A stretch of 64,000 nt of DNA from Chloroflexota bacterium (GCA_026713865.1 JAPONQ010000067.1:1-64000); one strand, 5' to 3'; shown: positions 8,182-17,889, numbered from the stretch's first letter. Numbers and translations: made by a program. The notes: generated from the sequence alone by a model not told the origin.

Positions 8182-9444
8182 ATGACAGAGACGATCGTGC
8201 TCGCGTACTCGGGCGGGCTCGACACCTCCGTTGCGACGAAGTGGCTGCAGGAGGAGCGCGGCTACGATGTCGTCTGCCTGCTCGCCGACCTGGGCAACCA
8301 GCCGGACGTCGACTCTGCGCGCGAGCGCGGGCTCAAGGCCGGCGCCCTCTCCGTCGACGTCGTTGACGCGCGGGAGGACTTCCTGCGCTACTTCGCCTTC
8401 CCGGCGCTCGCCGCCAACGCCCTCTACCAGGGGGGCTACCCGCTCGCCACGGCGCTCGGCCGGCCGCTGATCGCGAAGCTGCTCGTTGACAGGGCTCGCG
8501 AGGTGGGAGCGAGCGCCGTCGCGCACGGCTGTACCGGGAAGGGCAACGATCAGGTCCGTTTCGATCTCGCCATCCGCGCGCTCGGTCCCGACCTGACGAT
8601 CGTCGGAACGGCACGCGAGAACCTGATGACGCGCGATCAGGCCATCGAGTACGCGGCGCGCTTCTCCATTCCCGTCGAGACGACCGTGGAGTCGCCGTAC
8701 TCCACCGACGAGAACCTGTGGGGGCGCTCGATAGAGTGCGGCGTGCTCGAGGATCCGTGGGTCGAGCCCCCGGAGGAGATCTACGCCTGGACGCGCCACC
8801 TGCAGGAGACGCCGGCCGAGTCCGACTACGTCACCATCGGATTCGAGCGCGGGACGCCGGTCTCGCTCGACGGCGACAGGCTCTCCCCCGTGCCGCTGGT
8901 GGAGCGGCTGAACGATCTCGCGGGGCGGCACGGGATCGGTCGCATCGACATGGTCGAGGATCGGCTCGTGGGCATTAAGTCCCGCGAGATCTACGAGGCT
9001 CCGGCCGCCGTCGCCCTGATGGAGGCGCACCGGGCGCTCGAGGCACTCACGCTCTCCCGCCGGCAGCGCGCCTTCAAGGAGCGCGTCGCGCAGGAGTACG
9101 CGGAGCTGATCTACGAGGGGCTCTGGTTCACGGCGCAGCACCAGGACCTCGCCGCCTATATCCAGTCCACCCAGCGGCATGTGACCGGCGAGGTCCGTGT
9201 GCGGCTGGCGCGCGCGGGTGCCGTCGCGGTCGGCCGGCAGGCGCCTCGCAGCCTCTACAGCCACGAACTGGCGACCTACGGCGAGGGCGACCGCTACGAT
9301 CAGACGGCCGCTCAGGGCTTCATTGCGATCTGGGGGCTCCCCGTGCAGCTCCAGGCGGAGCAGCAGCTGCTCCGGCAACCCGGCGATCCCAAGACGCTCG
9401 CGACACCCAACCAGCCGGCCCCGGACAACGGCGCCGACGGGTAG
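8182..9444 (+). CDS. argG: Argininosuccinate synthase
   Basis: Joins citrulline and aspartate with ATP to argininosuccinate. The 420-residue protein begins with the ATP-binding LAYSGGLDTS, followed by the family blocks AHGCTGKGNDQVRF, STDENLWGRSIE, GRIDMVEDRLVGIKSREIYE and a helical C-terminal arm ending at a short disordered tail. The ATG has GGAG about 9 bases upstream. The preceding 235 bases (7947-8181) contain no gene; a weak TTGCGT / GAGAGT pair there could be a promoter separating argG-argH-rpe from argD. argF, often found here, is absent. Confidence 0.95.
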   Translation: MTETIVLAYSGGLDTSVATKWLQEERGYDVVCLLADLGNQPDVDSARERGLKAGALSVDVVDAREDFLRYFAFPALAANALYQGGYPLATALGRPLIAKLLVDRAREVGASAVAHGCTGKGNDQVRFDLAIRALGPDLTIVGTARENLMTRDQAIEYAARFSIPVETTVESPYSTDENLWGRSIECGVLEDPWVEPPEEIYAWTRHLQETPAESDYVTIGFERGTPVSLDGDRLSPVPLVERLNDLAGRHGIGRIDMVEDRLVGIKSREIYEAPAAVALMEAHRALEALTLSRRQRAFKERVAQEYAELIYEGLWFTAQHQDLAAYIQSTQRHVTGEVRVRLARAGAVAVGRQAPRSLYSHELATYGEGDRYDQTAAQGFIAIWGLPVQLQAEQQLLRQPGDPKTLATPNQPAPDNGADG

Positions 9445-9459
9445 CACCGGGGGCGCGGC

Positions 9460-11001
9460 GTGGACGACGAGCAGCGGGACGGCACTCCGGGCGGGGACGC
9501 GCCGACGACGCCCGAGGGGAGGGATACCTCGCCGCCACCGGCCTCGGCCGGCGGCGCCCCGCTGCCCGCCGCCAGCTCCGGATCCGAGATGTGGGGCGGG
9601 CGGTTCGAGGGCCGGACGGAGAAACTCGTCGAGGGCTACACGGAGTCGATCTCCTTCGATCGGCGGCTCTACCGCGAGGACATCGCGGGCTCCATCGCAC
9701 ACGCGCGCATGCTCGCCGCGCAGGGCATCATCGACGAATCCGACGCCGACGCGATCGTCACGGGCCTCGAGGCGATCCGCGAGGAGATTGCCGCCGGGAC
9801 CTTCTCCTTCCGTGCTGATCGCGAGGACATCCACCTCAACATCGAGGGTGCGCTCACCGAGCGCATCGGCGAGGCCGCCGGGCGGCTCCACACGGCCCGC
9901 TCGCGGAACGATCAGGTCGCGACCGATCTCCGGCTCTTCGCGCGCAGCGCGCTCGATGAGGCGGCGGCGGCGCTGCGCGAGTTGCGCCGGGCTTTGATCG
10001 GGTTCGCCGGGCGCGAGCGCGAGACGATCATCCCCGGGTACACGCACCTGCAGCGGGCGCAGCCGGTGCTGCTCGCGCACCACCTTCTCGCCTACGAAGC
10101 GATGTTCGCCCGCGATTCGGAGCGCGTCTCGGAGATCCGCCGCCGGACGAATGTCCTGCCGCTGGGCGCGGGCGCGCTCGCCGGCGTGACGTACCCCATC
10201 GACCGCGAGCGCGTGGCGCACGAGCTCGGCTTCGAGCAGCTCTCCGGCAACTCGATGGACGCGGTCTCCGATCGCGACTTCGTCGTCGAGCTGCATGCGG
10301 CGGCGGCGCTCGCGATGGTGCATCTCTCGCGCCTCGCCGAGGACCTGGTGCTCTGGGCCTCGTCGGAGTTCGCGCTGCTCAGGCTCCCGGACGGCTTCGC
10401 AACCGGTTCCAGCATCATGCCGCAGAAGCGCAACCCGGACGTCGCCGAGCTGGCGCGCGGGAAGAGCGCGCGCGTGATCGGCAACCTCGTGCAGTCCCTG
10501 ACCCTGCTCAAGGGGCTGCCCCTCTCCTACAACCGCGACCTGCAGGAGGACAAGGAGGCGCTCTTCGACACCGTCGAGACGCTGCTCGCCTCGCTGCGCG
10601 TGACGGCCGCGATGCTCCCCGAGCTCGGCATCGACGCCGAGCGGGGCCGTGCCGCCGCGGTCGCCGACCACGCCCTCGCCACCGATCTCGCCGATCACCT
10701 GGCGAAGCAGGGCGTTCCCTTCCGCGAGGCGCATCGGATCGTCGGGGGGCTGGTCGCGATGCTCGATCGCGCGGGCCGCGAACTCGCCTCCCTGACCCCC
10801 GACGAGCTCCGGGACGCGCACCCGGCGTTCGGCGAGGGGGCGCCCGCCCTCGACGTCGACGCCTCGCTGGCCGCCCGCGACGTCGAGGGCGGCACCGCCC
10901 CGTCGGCCGTGGCTGCGGCGCTCGCCTCCGCCTCGGCGCGTCTCGAGGCCGAGGCGCGCGCCGCAGCCGGCAGCGGGTCCCCACCCGGGACTCCCGTGTG
11001 A
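9460..11001 (+). CDS. argH: Argininosuccinate lyase with N-terminal extension
   Basis: Cleaves argininosuccinate to arginine and fumarate. Fumarase/aspartase-superfamily motifs are present: HTARSRNDQVATDLRLF, PGYTHLQRAQP and the signature GSSIMPQKRNPD. The conserved protein starts at MWGGRFEG (ATG at 9589). The frame extends 43 codons further to a GTG at 9460 behind a GGGGGC site, adding a Pro/Ala/Gly/Ser-rich segment with no homology that I recognise. I give the longer form because it lies closest to argG, but the ATG at 9589 is a credible true start. Its stop overlaps the rpe start by four bases. Confidence 0.93.
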   Translation: MDDEQRDGTPGGDAPTTPEGRDTSPPPASAGGAPLPAASSGSEMWGGRFEGRTEKLVEGYTESISFDRRLYREDIAGSIAHARMLAAQGIIDESDADAIVTGLEAIREEIAAGTFSFRADREDIHLNIEGALTERIGEAAGRLHTARSRNDQVATDLRLFARSALDEAAAALRELRRALIGFAGRERETIIPGYTHLQRAQPVLLAHHLLAYEAMFARDSERVSEIRRRTNVLPLGAGALAGVTYPIDRERVAHELGFEQLSGNSMDAVSDRDFVVELHAAAALAMVHLSRLAEDLVLWASSEFALLRLPDGFATGSSIMPQKRNPDVAELARGKSARVIGNLVQSLTLLKGLPLSYNRDLQEDKEALFDTVETLLASLRVTAAMLPELGIDAERGRAAAVADHALATDLADHLAKQGVPFREAHRIVGGLVAMLDRAGRELASLTPDELRDAHPAFGEGAPALDVDASLAARDVEGGTAPSAVAAALASASARLEAEARAAAGSGSPPGTPV

Positions 11002-11669
11002 GGGTCCGCCTCGCTCCCTCGATCCTGACCGCCGACTTCGGGCGGCTTGCCGACCAGATCGCGGCGGCCGAGGAGGGCGGCGCCGACCTGATCCACCTCG
11101 ACGTGATGGACGGTCGCTTCGTACCGGCGATCACCTTCGGCGCGCTCGTGGTGGAGGCCGTGCGCCGCGCCACCACCCTTCCCCTGGAGGCGCACCTGAT
11201 GGTGGCGAGCCCCGCCTCGCAGCTCGCTGCCATGGCCGAGGCCGGGGCCGGGCGGCTCATCCCCCATCTGGAGGCCGCGGAGAGCGAGCCGGGCGGGGCG
11301 ACCGGGCTGGTGGCGGCGATCCGCGAGCTGGGGTGCGAGGCGGGGCTCGCCATCTCGCCGGGGACGCCCGTGGACGCGGTGGCGCCGCTGGTCGGCTCAC
11401 TCGACGCCGTGACCGTGATGACCGTCCACCCGGGACGGGGCGGGCAGCCCTTCCTGCCGGAGATGCTGCCGAAAGTGTCGGCTCTTCGGGAGCTGCTGGA
11501 CGGGAACGGCTTCGGCGCCTCGCTCGAGGTCGACGGCGGCGTGAAGGAGCACAACGCCGCGCTCTGTGTCGCCGCCGGCGCCGACACCCTGGTCGCCGGC
11601 TCCGCAGTCTTCAACGAAAGGGAGACGCCCGCCCGCGCGCTCGCGGCGCTCCGCTATCGTTGCCGCTGA
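10998..11669 (+). CDS. rpe: Ribulose-phosphate 3-epimerase
   Basis: TIM-barrel epimerase of the pentose-phosphate pathway interconverting ribulose 5-phosphate and xylulose 5-phosphate. Its 223 residues show APSILTADFGRL, the metal-binding HLDVMDGRFVP, EAHLMV, VMTVHPGRGGQPF and EVDGGVKEHNA with the second catalytic aspartate. GTG start overlaps the argH stop (GTGA), so it is translationally coupled to the arginine operon. The 55-base gap to the converging rpmB contains CGGGGG and CCCCCG arms that could form a weak shared terminator. Confidence 0.94.
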   Translation: MRVRLAPSILTADFGRLADQIAAAEEGGADLIHLDVMDGRFVPAITFGALVVEAVRRATTLPLEAHLMVASPASQLAAMAEAGAGRLIPHLEAAESEPGGATGLVAAIRELGCEAGLAISPGTPVDAVAPLVGSLDAVTVMTVHPGRGGQPFLPEMLPKVSALRELLDGNGFGASLEVDGGVKEHNAALCVAAGADTLVAGSAVFNERETPARALAALRYRCR

Positions 11670-11724
11670 CCGCTCGGGGGAACGCCGGCGGGCGTGCCGT
11701 GCGCCCCCGGAGATGCCGGAGTCT

Positions 11725-11955
11725 CTAGGCGGAGAGGATCTCCGACGACTGCTTCATCTGCGTCCGGAGGCAGCGGGTACAGACGTTGACGCGTCGCCAG
11801 CGACCGTCGATGAGCAGGCGCTTGCGGTGAACGTTCGGCCGGAACTGGCGGTTCGTGCGCGGGGCCTTCCGCTCCCAGCGGCCGGAGTGCTTGTGCCGAA
11901 TGTTGCGGCCGAAGCGCGTCACCTTGTCACAGAGATCGCATCTGCCCGGCGCCAT
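11725..11955 (-). CDS. rpmB: Large ribosomal subunit protein bL28, zinc-binding form
   Basis: 76-residue ribosomal protein. It opens with GRCDLCDKVTRFGRNIRHKHS and ends with RRVNVCTRCLRTQMK. The two C-x2-C pairs mark the zinc-containing (C+) version of bL28. The ATG at 11955 has AGGGAG upstream; an in-frame extension to 12006 lacks homology. It stands alone on the minus strand between rpe and fakA, divergent from fakA across a relatively AT-rich stretch (about 12020-12055, with TATAGACTAG). Confidence 0.93.
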   Translation of the reverse strand: MAPGRCDLCDKVTRFGRNIRHKHSGRWERKAPRTNRQFRPNVHRKRLLIDGRWRRVNVCTRCLRTQMKQSSEILSA

Positions 11956-12131
11956 CGTCTGCTCCCTGCCGCTCGCGCCGGGAGCGGGGACGAACCCGGC
12001 TCCCACCCGGCGATGCGCTGTTGAGATCGGTCATCAGCCTATAGACTAGCCGCCACCGCCTGCTGCGGTCGAGTCGCCCCGCATGGTGGCGCGCCCGGCG
12101 ACCGCATCCGGGGTCGAGGAGGCATGTGCCC

Positions 12132-13763
12132 ATGGCGGAGGGAAGCCCGATCGACGCCTCCGCCTTCGACGCCGCCCTGCACGTGGCCGAGGGCTGGCTC
12201 ACGGCGAACCGCGACGCGGTCAACGCCATCAACGTCTACCCCGTACCCGACGGCGATACCGGCACCAACATGCTGCTCACGCACCGCGCGGCGCTGGACG
12301 TGGCGGGAGCCTCCCTGCCCGGCGGCATCGGGGACTACGCCCGGGCTCTCGCCGAGGGAGCGCTGCTCGGGGCACGCGGGAACAGCGGCGTCATCCTCTC
12401 GCAGATGCTGCGCGGGGTCGCGGAGGAGCTCACCGACCACCCGGCCGTCGACGTGAACGGCCTCTGCCAGGCGCTCGTCGGAGCCGCGCGAGCCGCCGAT
12501 GAGGCCGTCGGCGATCCCGTCGAGGGGACGATGCTGACCGTCATGCGCGACGCGGCCCGTGCCGCCGCGGCGTCGGCCGAGCGCGGCGACGAGCTCGCCG
12601 CCGCGCTCGACAGCGCGGTGGGCGAGGCGGAAGCGAGCCTCGCGCGGACGCCGGAGCTGCTGCCCCGGCTGCGCGAGGCGGGCGTCGTCGACGCCGGGGG
12701 GATGGGGATAGCGGTCCTGCTGCGGGGGCTCCACAGCGGCCTCACCGGGACGCCGCTCCCGCCGCCGCCGGAGACCCCCATCGGCGAGGTCGAACTCGGA
12801 GGCGTCGCACACGAGGGCCACGGCTACTGCACGGAGTACGTCGTGCGCGGCACGGAGCTGGACCGCGGGGCGCTCGAGCGCGCCCTGGTGGAGGCCGGCG
12901 GCGCCTCGCTGCTGGTGGTCGGCGACGCGAGCGCCCTCCACGTCCACGCGCACGTCGACGACCCCGGGCCCGCCATCTCCGCCGGCGCGCGGGTGGGGGA
13001 TCTCGACGCGGTGAAGGTCGAGAACATGCAGGCCCAGCACGAGCGGTGGGCGGCGGGCCACCGCGATGCCGGCGACACGCTCCGCCCGTCCGAGGCCGAG
13101 GCGGCGCCGCCCCGGCTGGGGCTGGTGGCGGTCGCGGCGGGGCCCGGCCTGGCGGCCGCCTTCCGCGAGCTCGGGGCGTCGGCCATCGTCGAGGGCGGAC
13201 CGACCCTGAACCCGTCCGCGGGCGAACTGCTCGACGCGGCGAGGGGCGCCGGCCGCGAGCACGTCTTCGTGCTCCCCAACGACTCGAACGTGCTGCTGGC
13301 GGCACAGCAGGCGGCGTCGCAGGAGCCGGACCTGGTGACGGTGATCCCGGCCCGCTCGACGCCGGCCGGACTGAGCGCGGCCCTCGGCTACCAGCCGGAG
13401 GGCGAGCCCTCCGAGGTGCTCGCCCAGATGACCGCCCAGCTCGCCGACGTGCGGGCGGTGGAGGTGACCCGATCCGTCCGCGATGTCACGTTGGACGGCG
13501 TGACCGCTGAGACCGGCGATGCGATCGCGCTCGTCGACGGCCGGCTCGTCGCCCGGGCCGACTCGCTCGAGGAGGCCCTCCTCGCCGGCATCGGCCCCCT
13601 CGCGGCCGGGGCCGAGGTGGTCACGATCTACCTCGGAGACGGGGTCGGGGCGCGCTCGGCGGAGGCGGTGAAGCGCCTCGTCGTGGATGCGCACTCCCAC
13701 CTGGAGGTCGACGTGTTCTCGGGCGGCCAGCCGCACTATCCGTACCTCGCGAGCGTGGAATAG
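12132..13763 (+). CDS. fakA: Fatty acid kinase FakA-like protein (DAK2 domain)
   Basis: Kinase subunit that, with a fatty-acid-binding partner, phosphorylates exogenous fatty acids to acyl-phosphates. The N-terminal DAK2 domain (about residues 15-200) has NVYPVPDGDTGTNM (34-47), GARGNSGVILSQ, EGTMLTVMRD and DAGGMG. A middle domain (VVRG.., HVHVDDPG) and a C-terminal DegV-like domain follow, the usual YloV/FakA layout, at 543 residues. The ATG at 12132 sits 9 bases from GAGGAGG; the in-frame GTG at 12126 is too close to that site. A DegV gene follows after 13 bases, which supports a FakAB pair. Confidence 0.88.
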   Translation: MAEGSPIDASAFDAALHVAEGWLTANRDAVNAINVYPVPDGDTGTNMLLTHRAALDVAGASLPGGIGDYARALAEGALLGARGNSGVILSQMLRGVAEELTDHPAVDVNGLCQALVGAARAADEAVGDPVEGTMLTVMRDAARAAAASAERGDELAAALDSAVGEAEASLARTPELLPRLREAGVVDAGGMGIAVLLRGLHSGLTGTPLPPPPETPIGEVELGGVAHEGHGYCTEYVVRGTELDRGALERALVEAGGASLLVVGDASALHVHAHVDDPGPAISAGARVGDLDAVKVENMQAQHERWAAGHRDAGDTLRPSEAEAAPPRLGLVAVAAGPGLAAAFRELGASAIVEGGPTLNPSAGELLDAARGAGREHVFVLPNDSNVLLAAQQAASQEPDLVTVIPARSTPAGLSAALGYQPEGEPSEVLAQMTAQLADVRAVEVTRSVRDVTLDGVTAETGDAIALVDGRLVARADSLEEALLAGIGPLAAGAEVVTIYLGDGVGARSAEAVKRLVVDAHSHLEVDVFSGGQPHYPYLASVE

Positions 13764-13776
13764 GAGACAACCCACC

Positions 13777-14643
13777 ATGGCGATCCGCATCGTGACCGAT
13801 TCCACCGCCGACCTCCCAGCCGAGGTCGCTGCCGGCCTCGACATCGCCGTCGTGCCGCTCTACGTGCACTTCGGAGACGAGCAGCTGCGGGACGGCGTCG
13901 ACATCTCCTCCGAGCAGTTCTTCGAGCGCCTCCAGCGCGAGTCGCGCACGCCGACGACCTCGCAGCCACCGGCCGGCGTGTTCCGCGATCTCTACCGCGA
14001 GCTCTCAGCCGACGGATCGGAGATCGTCTCCATCCACGTCTCGTCGAAGCTCTCCGGCACCTTCGCCTCCGCGCAGCAGGGCGCCGCCAGCCTCGACGGG
14101 GCGGAGGTGCGCATCGTCGACTCCGGCGCCGCCTCGATGGCGCTCGGCATGGCGGTGTTAGCGGCCGCCGAGGCCGCCAAGCGCGGCGAATCCGCCGACG
14201 CCGTGGTCGCGGCGGCGGAGGATCTGCTCGCACGGACGCACATGCTCGTCATCTTCGACACCCTGGAGTACCTGCGCCGCGGGGGCCGCATCGGTCGCGG
14301 CATGGAACTGATCGGCACGCTCGCGCGGCTGAAGCCCATCGCCACCATCCGCGACGGCGAGGTCACCGCAGCCGGGCGCGTCCGCACCAAGAGCAAGGCG
14401 ATCGAGGAGGTGCTGCGCCGCTTCTCGGAGCTTCGCCCCCTCGAGCGGGCCGGCGTCGTGCATGCCACGACGCCGGAGGAGTCCGACTACGTCGCCGAGC
14501 GGCTGCGCGGGCTGGCGCCCGGGATCCCGATCACGCAGAGCCGCATCGGCCCCGTGCTCGGCGTCCATGCCGGGCCCGGCGTGCTCGGTGCGACGGTGGT
14601 CACGGCCCCCGCCGACGCGGGAGGCTCGACGCCGGGAGAGTGA
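13777..14643 (+). CDS. fakB: DegV family fatty-acid-binding protein (FakB-like)
   Basis: Presents a bound fatty acid to FakA for phosphorylation. The 288-residue protein begins IRIVTDSTADLP, has the ligand-contact segment TPTTSQPPAGVF, HVSSKLSGTFASA, RIVDSGAASMALG, DTLEYLRRGGRIG and the closing GPVLGVHAGPG, all typical DegV blocks. AGGAG lies 11 bases before the ATG. Directly downstream of fakA; its stop overlaps the recG start by four bases (GTGA). Confidence 0.9.
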   Translation: MAIRIVTDSTADLPAEVAAGLDIAVVPLYVHFGDEQLRDGVDISSEQFFERLQRESRTPTTSQPPAGVFRDLYRELSADGSEIVSIHVSSKLSGTFASAQQGAASLDGAEVRIVDSGAASMALGMAVLAAAEAAKRGESADAVVAAAEDLLARTHMLVIFDTLEYLRRGGRIGRGMELIGTLARLKPIATIRDGEVTAAGRVRTKSKAIEEVLRRFSELRPLERAGVVHATTPEESDYVAERLRGLAPGIPITQSRIGPVLGVHAGPGVLGATVVTAPADAGGSTPGE

Positions 14644-17192
14644 GCGCCGACCTCGTCCGCCTGGGCGAGATCCTGCGGCGGGAGCTCGAGGCCGGCTGCT
14701 CCGATCGCCTCGTTGCGGGGGGACTCGACACGCTCCTCCGCGTGCAGGCGCGTGACGAGGATCCCCGCTCGCCCCTCCTGCGGATGGTGGCGGCGCTCCC
14801 CGCGAACGGCTACCGCGCACTCGACGCCGAGTCCCGGCAGCGCTGGCTCCGCCGCGCGCTCGCCACGCTCGCGGCGGAGCCGGAAGGGAAGGCCGGTCGC
14901 GGGACCGGAGCCCGGGCGGCAGGGCGGCGCACCGCCCCGGCGCGCCGCCGGCCGGACCGCCCCGCCGGACGAGACCGCTCCGGCGGACGAGGCCGCCCCG
15001 TCCCGATCCCCGACGGGCCCGAGGCGCTCGCGCTTCCGATCGCGGCCGCCGGGGGCCGCGCGGGCAAGGCGACGCTCGAACGGCTGGAGCGCCTCGGCCT
15101 GCGCACGGTGGGCGACGCCCTCCGGCACTTCCCGTCCCGCCACATCGACTTCAGCCGCATCGTCCCGATCGCTCAGCTCCGCATCGGGACCGAGCAGACG
15201 ATCCGCGGGCGCCTCGACCGCGTGCGCGAGGTGCGCATGGGCCGCGGCGGCCGGCTGCGCTCGACCGAGGCGACCCTCTCCGATCAGTCGGGCGCGTCGA
15301 TCCGCGTCGTCTGGTTCAACCAGCCCTACCTCGCGCGGCAGCTGAGCGAGGGCTCGGAGCTGGCCATCGCCGGCACCGTGCGGGCCTTCCGCGGTCGTCC
15401 CCGGTTCGACAACCCCGAGTTCGAGCATCTGGCCGGGGACGAAGACGGCCGCCACACGGGGAGGCTCGTTCCCGTCTACGGCCTCACCGCCGGCCTCCGC
15501 CAGCGCACGCTCCGCTCGCTCATCGCCTCGCTCGTCGAGCGCTACGTCGAGCGCGTACCCGAGCCGCTTCCCCGGGGGCTCATCGAGCGCCACGGGCTGC
15601 CGCCGCTCGCCGAGGCGATGCGCCAGCTCCACTACCCCGACGATGCCTCCACGCTCGCCCGCGCGCGACGGCGCCTCGCCTTCGACGAGTTGCTCGGCAT
15701 CCAGATCGGCGTGGTGAGGCGCCGCCGGGCCTGGCGCAAGAGCGAGACGGCCCCCGCGATCGCCGAGCACGGAGCCGCGCGATCGTTCGTCGCGGACCTG
15801 CCCTTCGAGCTCACCGCGGCGCAGCGCCGCACGCTGCACGAGGTGCTGGAGGACCTCGAGCGCCCCGTTCCGATGTCGCGCCTGCTCGAGGGAGACGTCG
15901 GCTCCGGGAAGACGGTCGTCGCGCTCGCCGCCATGCTCGACATCGTCGCGGCGGGGAGGCAGGCGGCGCTCATGGCCCCGACCGAGGTGCTGGCGGAGCA
16001 GCACCTGCGGACCATCCGCCGCCTGCTCACCGGCTCGGAGAGTCCGCCCCTGGGCGGAGTCGTGCCGCTGCCCTACCTCCCGGCGCCGCTGCGGCTGCTC
16101 TCGCTGACCGGGTCCGCGCGCGCGAAGGAGCGCCGCGACGTTCTGGCGGCCCTGGCCTACGACGAGACACCACAGATCGTCGTCGGGACGCACGCCCTGA
16201 TCCAGGAGGACGTGGTGCTGCCCCGGCTCGGGCTCGCCGTCGTCGACGAGCAGCATCGCTTCGGGGTGCGGCAACGCGCGGCGCTGCGCGAGCGCTCCCG
16301 CGCGCCGCGGGCGGAGGGAGACCCCGTCCCCCCCGGCGAGGCGCCCGCCTGCCACCTGCTGGTGATGTCGGCGACGCCGATCCCCCGCTCGCTCGCGCTC
16401 ACCCTCTACGGGGATCTCGATCTCTCGCTGATCGACGAGATGCCGCCGGGGCGCGCCCCGATCGAATCGCGCTGGCTCGACTCCGGCGACCGCCGGGCGG
16501 CATTCGACCGGCTGCGGTCGGAGGTCGAGGCCGGCAGGCAGGGGTTCGTGATCTGCCCCCTGGTCGAGGGATCGGAAGCCGTCGCCTCCCGCGCGGCGAC
16601 CGAGGAGCACGAGCGCATACGCCGCGACGAGCTGCCGGAGCAGGCCGACCGGGTCGCGCTCCTGCACGGCCGGCTTCCGGCGCGGGAGAAGGAGGAGGGG
16701 ATGGCGCGCTTCGTCGCGGGCGAGGCGCAGGTGCTGGTCTCCACGGCGGTCGTCGAGGTCGGGATCGACGTCCCCAACGCCACCGTGATGCTGATCGAGG
16801 GGGCGGACCGCTTCGGGCTGGCACAGCTCCACCAGTTCCGCGGACGCATCGGTCGCGGGCGGCACCAGTCCTGGTGCTTCCTGCTCGCCGACGAGCCCTC
16901 CGAGGAAGCGAGGCGGCGCCTGTCGGTCGCGGAGAGCACGCTCGACGGCTTCCAGCTGGCGCAGGCGGACCTCGAGCTGCGGGGGCCCGGCGAGCTCTAC
17001 GGCCTCCGCCAATCGGGCGCCTCCGTGCGCGTGGCCGCCCTGCTCGATGCGCCGCTGATCGACGCGACCCGCCGCGAGGCCGAAGAGCTGCTCGGCGCCG
17101 ACCCCGAGCTCAGCGCGGCGGATCATGCAGGCCTCCGCTCTCTCGCCGCCGGCACGGCGACGAGCGCGAGCGGCGCCGGCGAGGCGCACTAG
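14640..17192 (+). CDS. recG: ATP-dependent DNA helicase RecG
   Basis: Branch-migration helicase acting on stalled forks and Holliday junctions. Of 850 residues, about 1-100 are a poorly conserved N-terminal segment followed by an Arg/Pro/Gly-rich linker. Then come the RecG wedge/OB domain (about 165-290), motor domain 1 with Walker A GDVGSGKT (near 418) and DEQH box VVDEQHRFGVRQR (near 536), the motif MSATPIPRSLALTLYGD, and motor domain 2 with STAVVEVGIDVPNATVM and QFRGRIGRG. The C-terminal ELRGPGELYGLRQSG block is RecG-specific. GTG start coupled to fakB. Confidence 0.95.
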   Translation: MSADLVRLGEILRRELEAGCSDRLVAGGLDTLLRVQARDEDPRSPLLRMVAALPANGYRALDAESRQRWLRRALATLAAEPEGKAGRGTGARAAGRRTAPARRRPDRPAGRDRSGGRGRPVPIPDGPEALALPIAAAGGRAGKATLERLERLGLRTVGDALRHFPSRHIDFSRIVPIAQLRIGTEQTIRGRLDRVREVRMGRGGRLRSTEATLSDQSGASIRVVWFNQPYLARQLSEGSELAIAGTVRAFRGRPRFDNPEFEHLAGDEDGRHTGRLVPVYGLTAGLRQRTLRSLIASLVERYVERVPEPLPRGLIERHGLPPLAEAMRQLHYPDDASTLARARRRLAFDELLGIQIGVVRRRRAWRKSETAPAIAEHGAARSFVADLPFELTAAQRRTLHEVLEDLERPVPMSRLLEGDVGSGKTVVALAAMLDIVAAGRQAALMAPTEVLAEQHLRTIRRLLTGSESPPLGGVVPLPYLPAPLRLLSLTGSARAKERRDVLAALAYDETPQIVVGTHALIQEDVVLPRLGLAVVDEQHRFGVRQRAALRERSRAPRAEGDPVPPGEAPACHLLVMSATPIPRSLALTLYGDLDLSLIDEMPPGRAPIESRWLDSGDRRAAFDRLRSEVEAGRQGFVICPLVEGSEAVASRAATEEHERIRRDELPEQADRVALLHGRLPAREKEEGMARFVAGEAQVLVSTAVVEVGIDVPNATVMLIEGADRFGLAQLHQFRGRIGRGRHQSWCFLLADEPSEEARRRLSVAESTLDGFQLAQADLELRGPGELYGLRQSGASVRVAALLDAPLIDATRREAEELLGADPELSAADHAGLRSLAAGTATSASGAGEAH

Positions 17193-17213
17193 GGCCCCGG
17201 GCGTTCCGGGCCC
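17192..17213 (+). terminator. Probable hairpin terminator after recG
   Basis: Starting on the last base of the recG stop, GGGC(C)CCGG and CCGGGCCC can pair (8 bp with a one-base bulge) around a five-base loop GCGTT. No T-run follows, so this is a GC-rich hairpin rather than a classical intrinsic terminator. The genes on either side converge. Confidence 0.45.
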
Positions 17214-17300
17214 CCGGGAGGGCCGTGGGATGGGACCGACGATCGGGACGTACCCCGGCGATTGGCGCCTGCTGCTCCGGGGCCCCGCGCCCCGGCCCCG

Positions 17301-17762
17301 CTAGCGGCGGCGGGCGCGAACGCCCGCGCGCAGCTCCTCGTAGCGCGCGATGAAGTCGCCGGGTCCGACGGCGGCGATCGTGCGGCCGATCAGCTCGAGC
17401 GGAAGATCGTCGACCCGCCGGAAGCGCACGCAGGACTTACCCATGTCGTAGCGCTTCCCGCTCTCGCGGTACTCCTGCTCAAACGCGTCCGCGGCACCGG
17501 GGGACGCGTAGACGCTCATCAGGTAGAGCGACATATGGTTCTTCTGCGAAGCGAGCGCCGCGTACATCAGCGGCCTCTTGTTGTAGGTATCGGGGTAGAC
17601 GCGGAGCGGGATCTCGTAGCAGATCATGCCCCAGTTCATCGTCTCCTCGTAGCCGCCGGGGAGGTTCTCGAGCACGACGCTGCGCACCGCCTCGAGCGCG
17701 GTCCTCCGCTCCTCCGGGAGCTCCGCGAGGTACTCGTCGACCGTCGCCGCATCGGAGCGCAT
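17301..17762 (-). CDS. DUF1801 family protein
   Basis: 153-residue cytosolic protein of the DUF1801 family, function unknown (a YdhG-like fold). Family features are the helical start DEYLAELPEERR, MNWGMICYEIPL, YAALASQKNHMSLYLMSVY and GKSCVRFRRVDDLPLE. The ATG at 17762 has a strong GGAGGGAGGG ribosome site. It is monocistronic, convergent with recG and divergent from argS. Confidence 0.85.
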   Translation of the reverse strand: MRSDAATVDEYLAELPEERRTALEAVRSVVLENLPGGYEETMNWGMICYEIPLRVYPDTYNKRPLMYAALASQKNHMSLYLMSVYASPGAADAFEQEYRESGKRYDMGKSCVRFRRVDDLPLELIGRTIAAVGPGDFIARYEELRAGVRARRR

Positions 17763-17889
17763 CGGCCCTCCCTCCGCCGCCTGCAGCGATGATACGACGC
17801 GCCCGAGACGCACCGCTCCCGCTCCTGTCGCCTCCGGTGGGGCGGCGCTACACTCGCTCTTCGGGGCGCGGGCAAGGGGCGCAGGCGAG

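Noticed and set aside
7882-10821. A 979-codon open frame antisense to argD-argG-argH (similar long antisense frames at 3631-5955, 14487-17189 and 27705-30017)
   Set aside because: Arg/Gly/Glu-rich products with no recognisable motifs, lying opposite strongly supported genes; expected by chance where third positions are almost all G or C.
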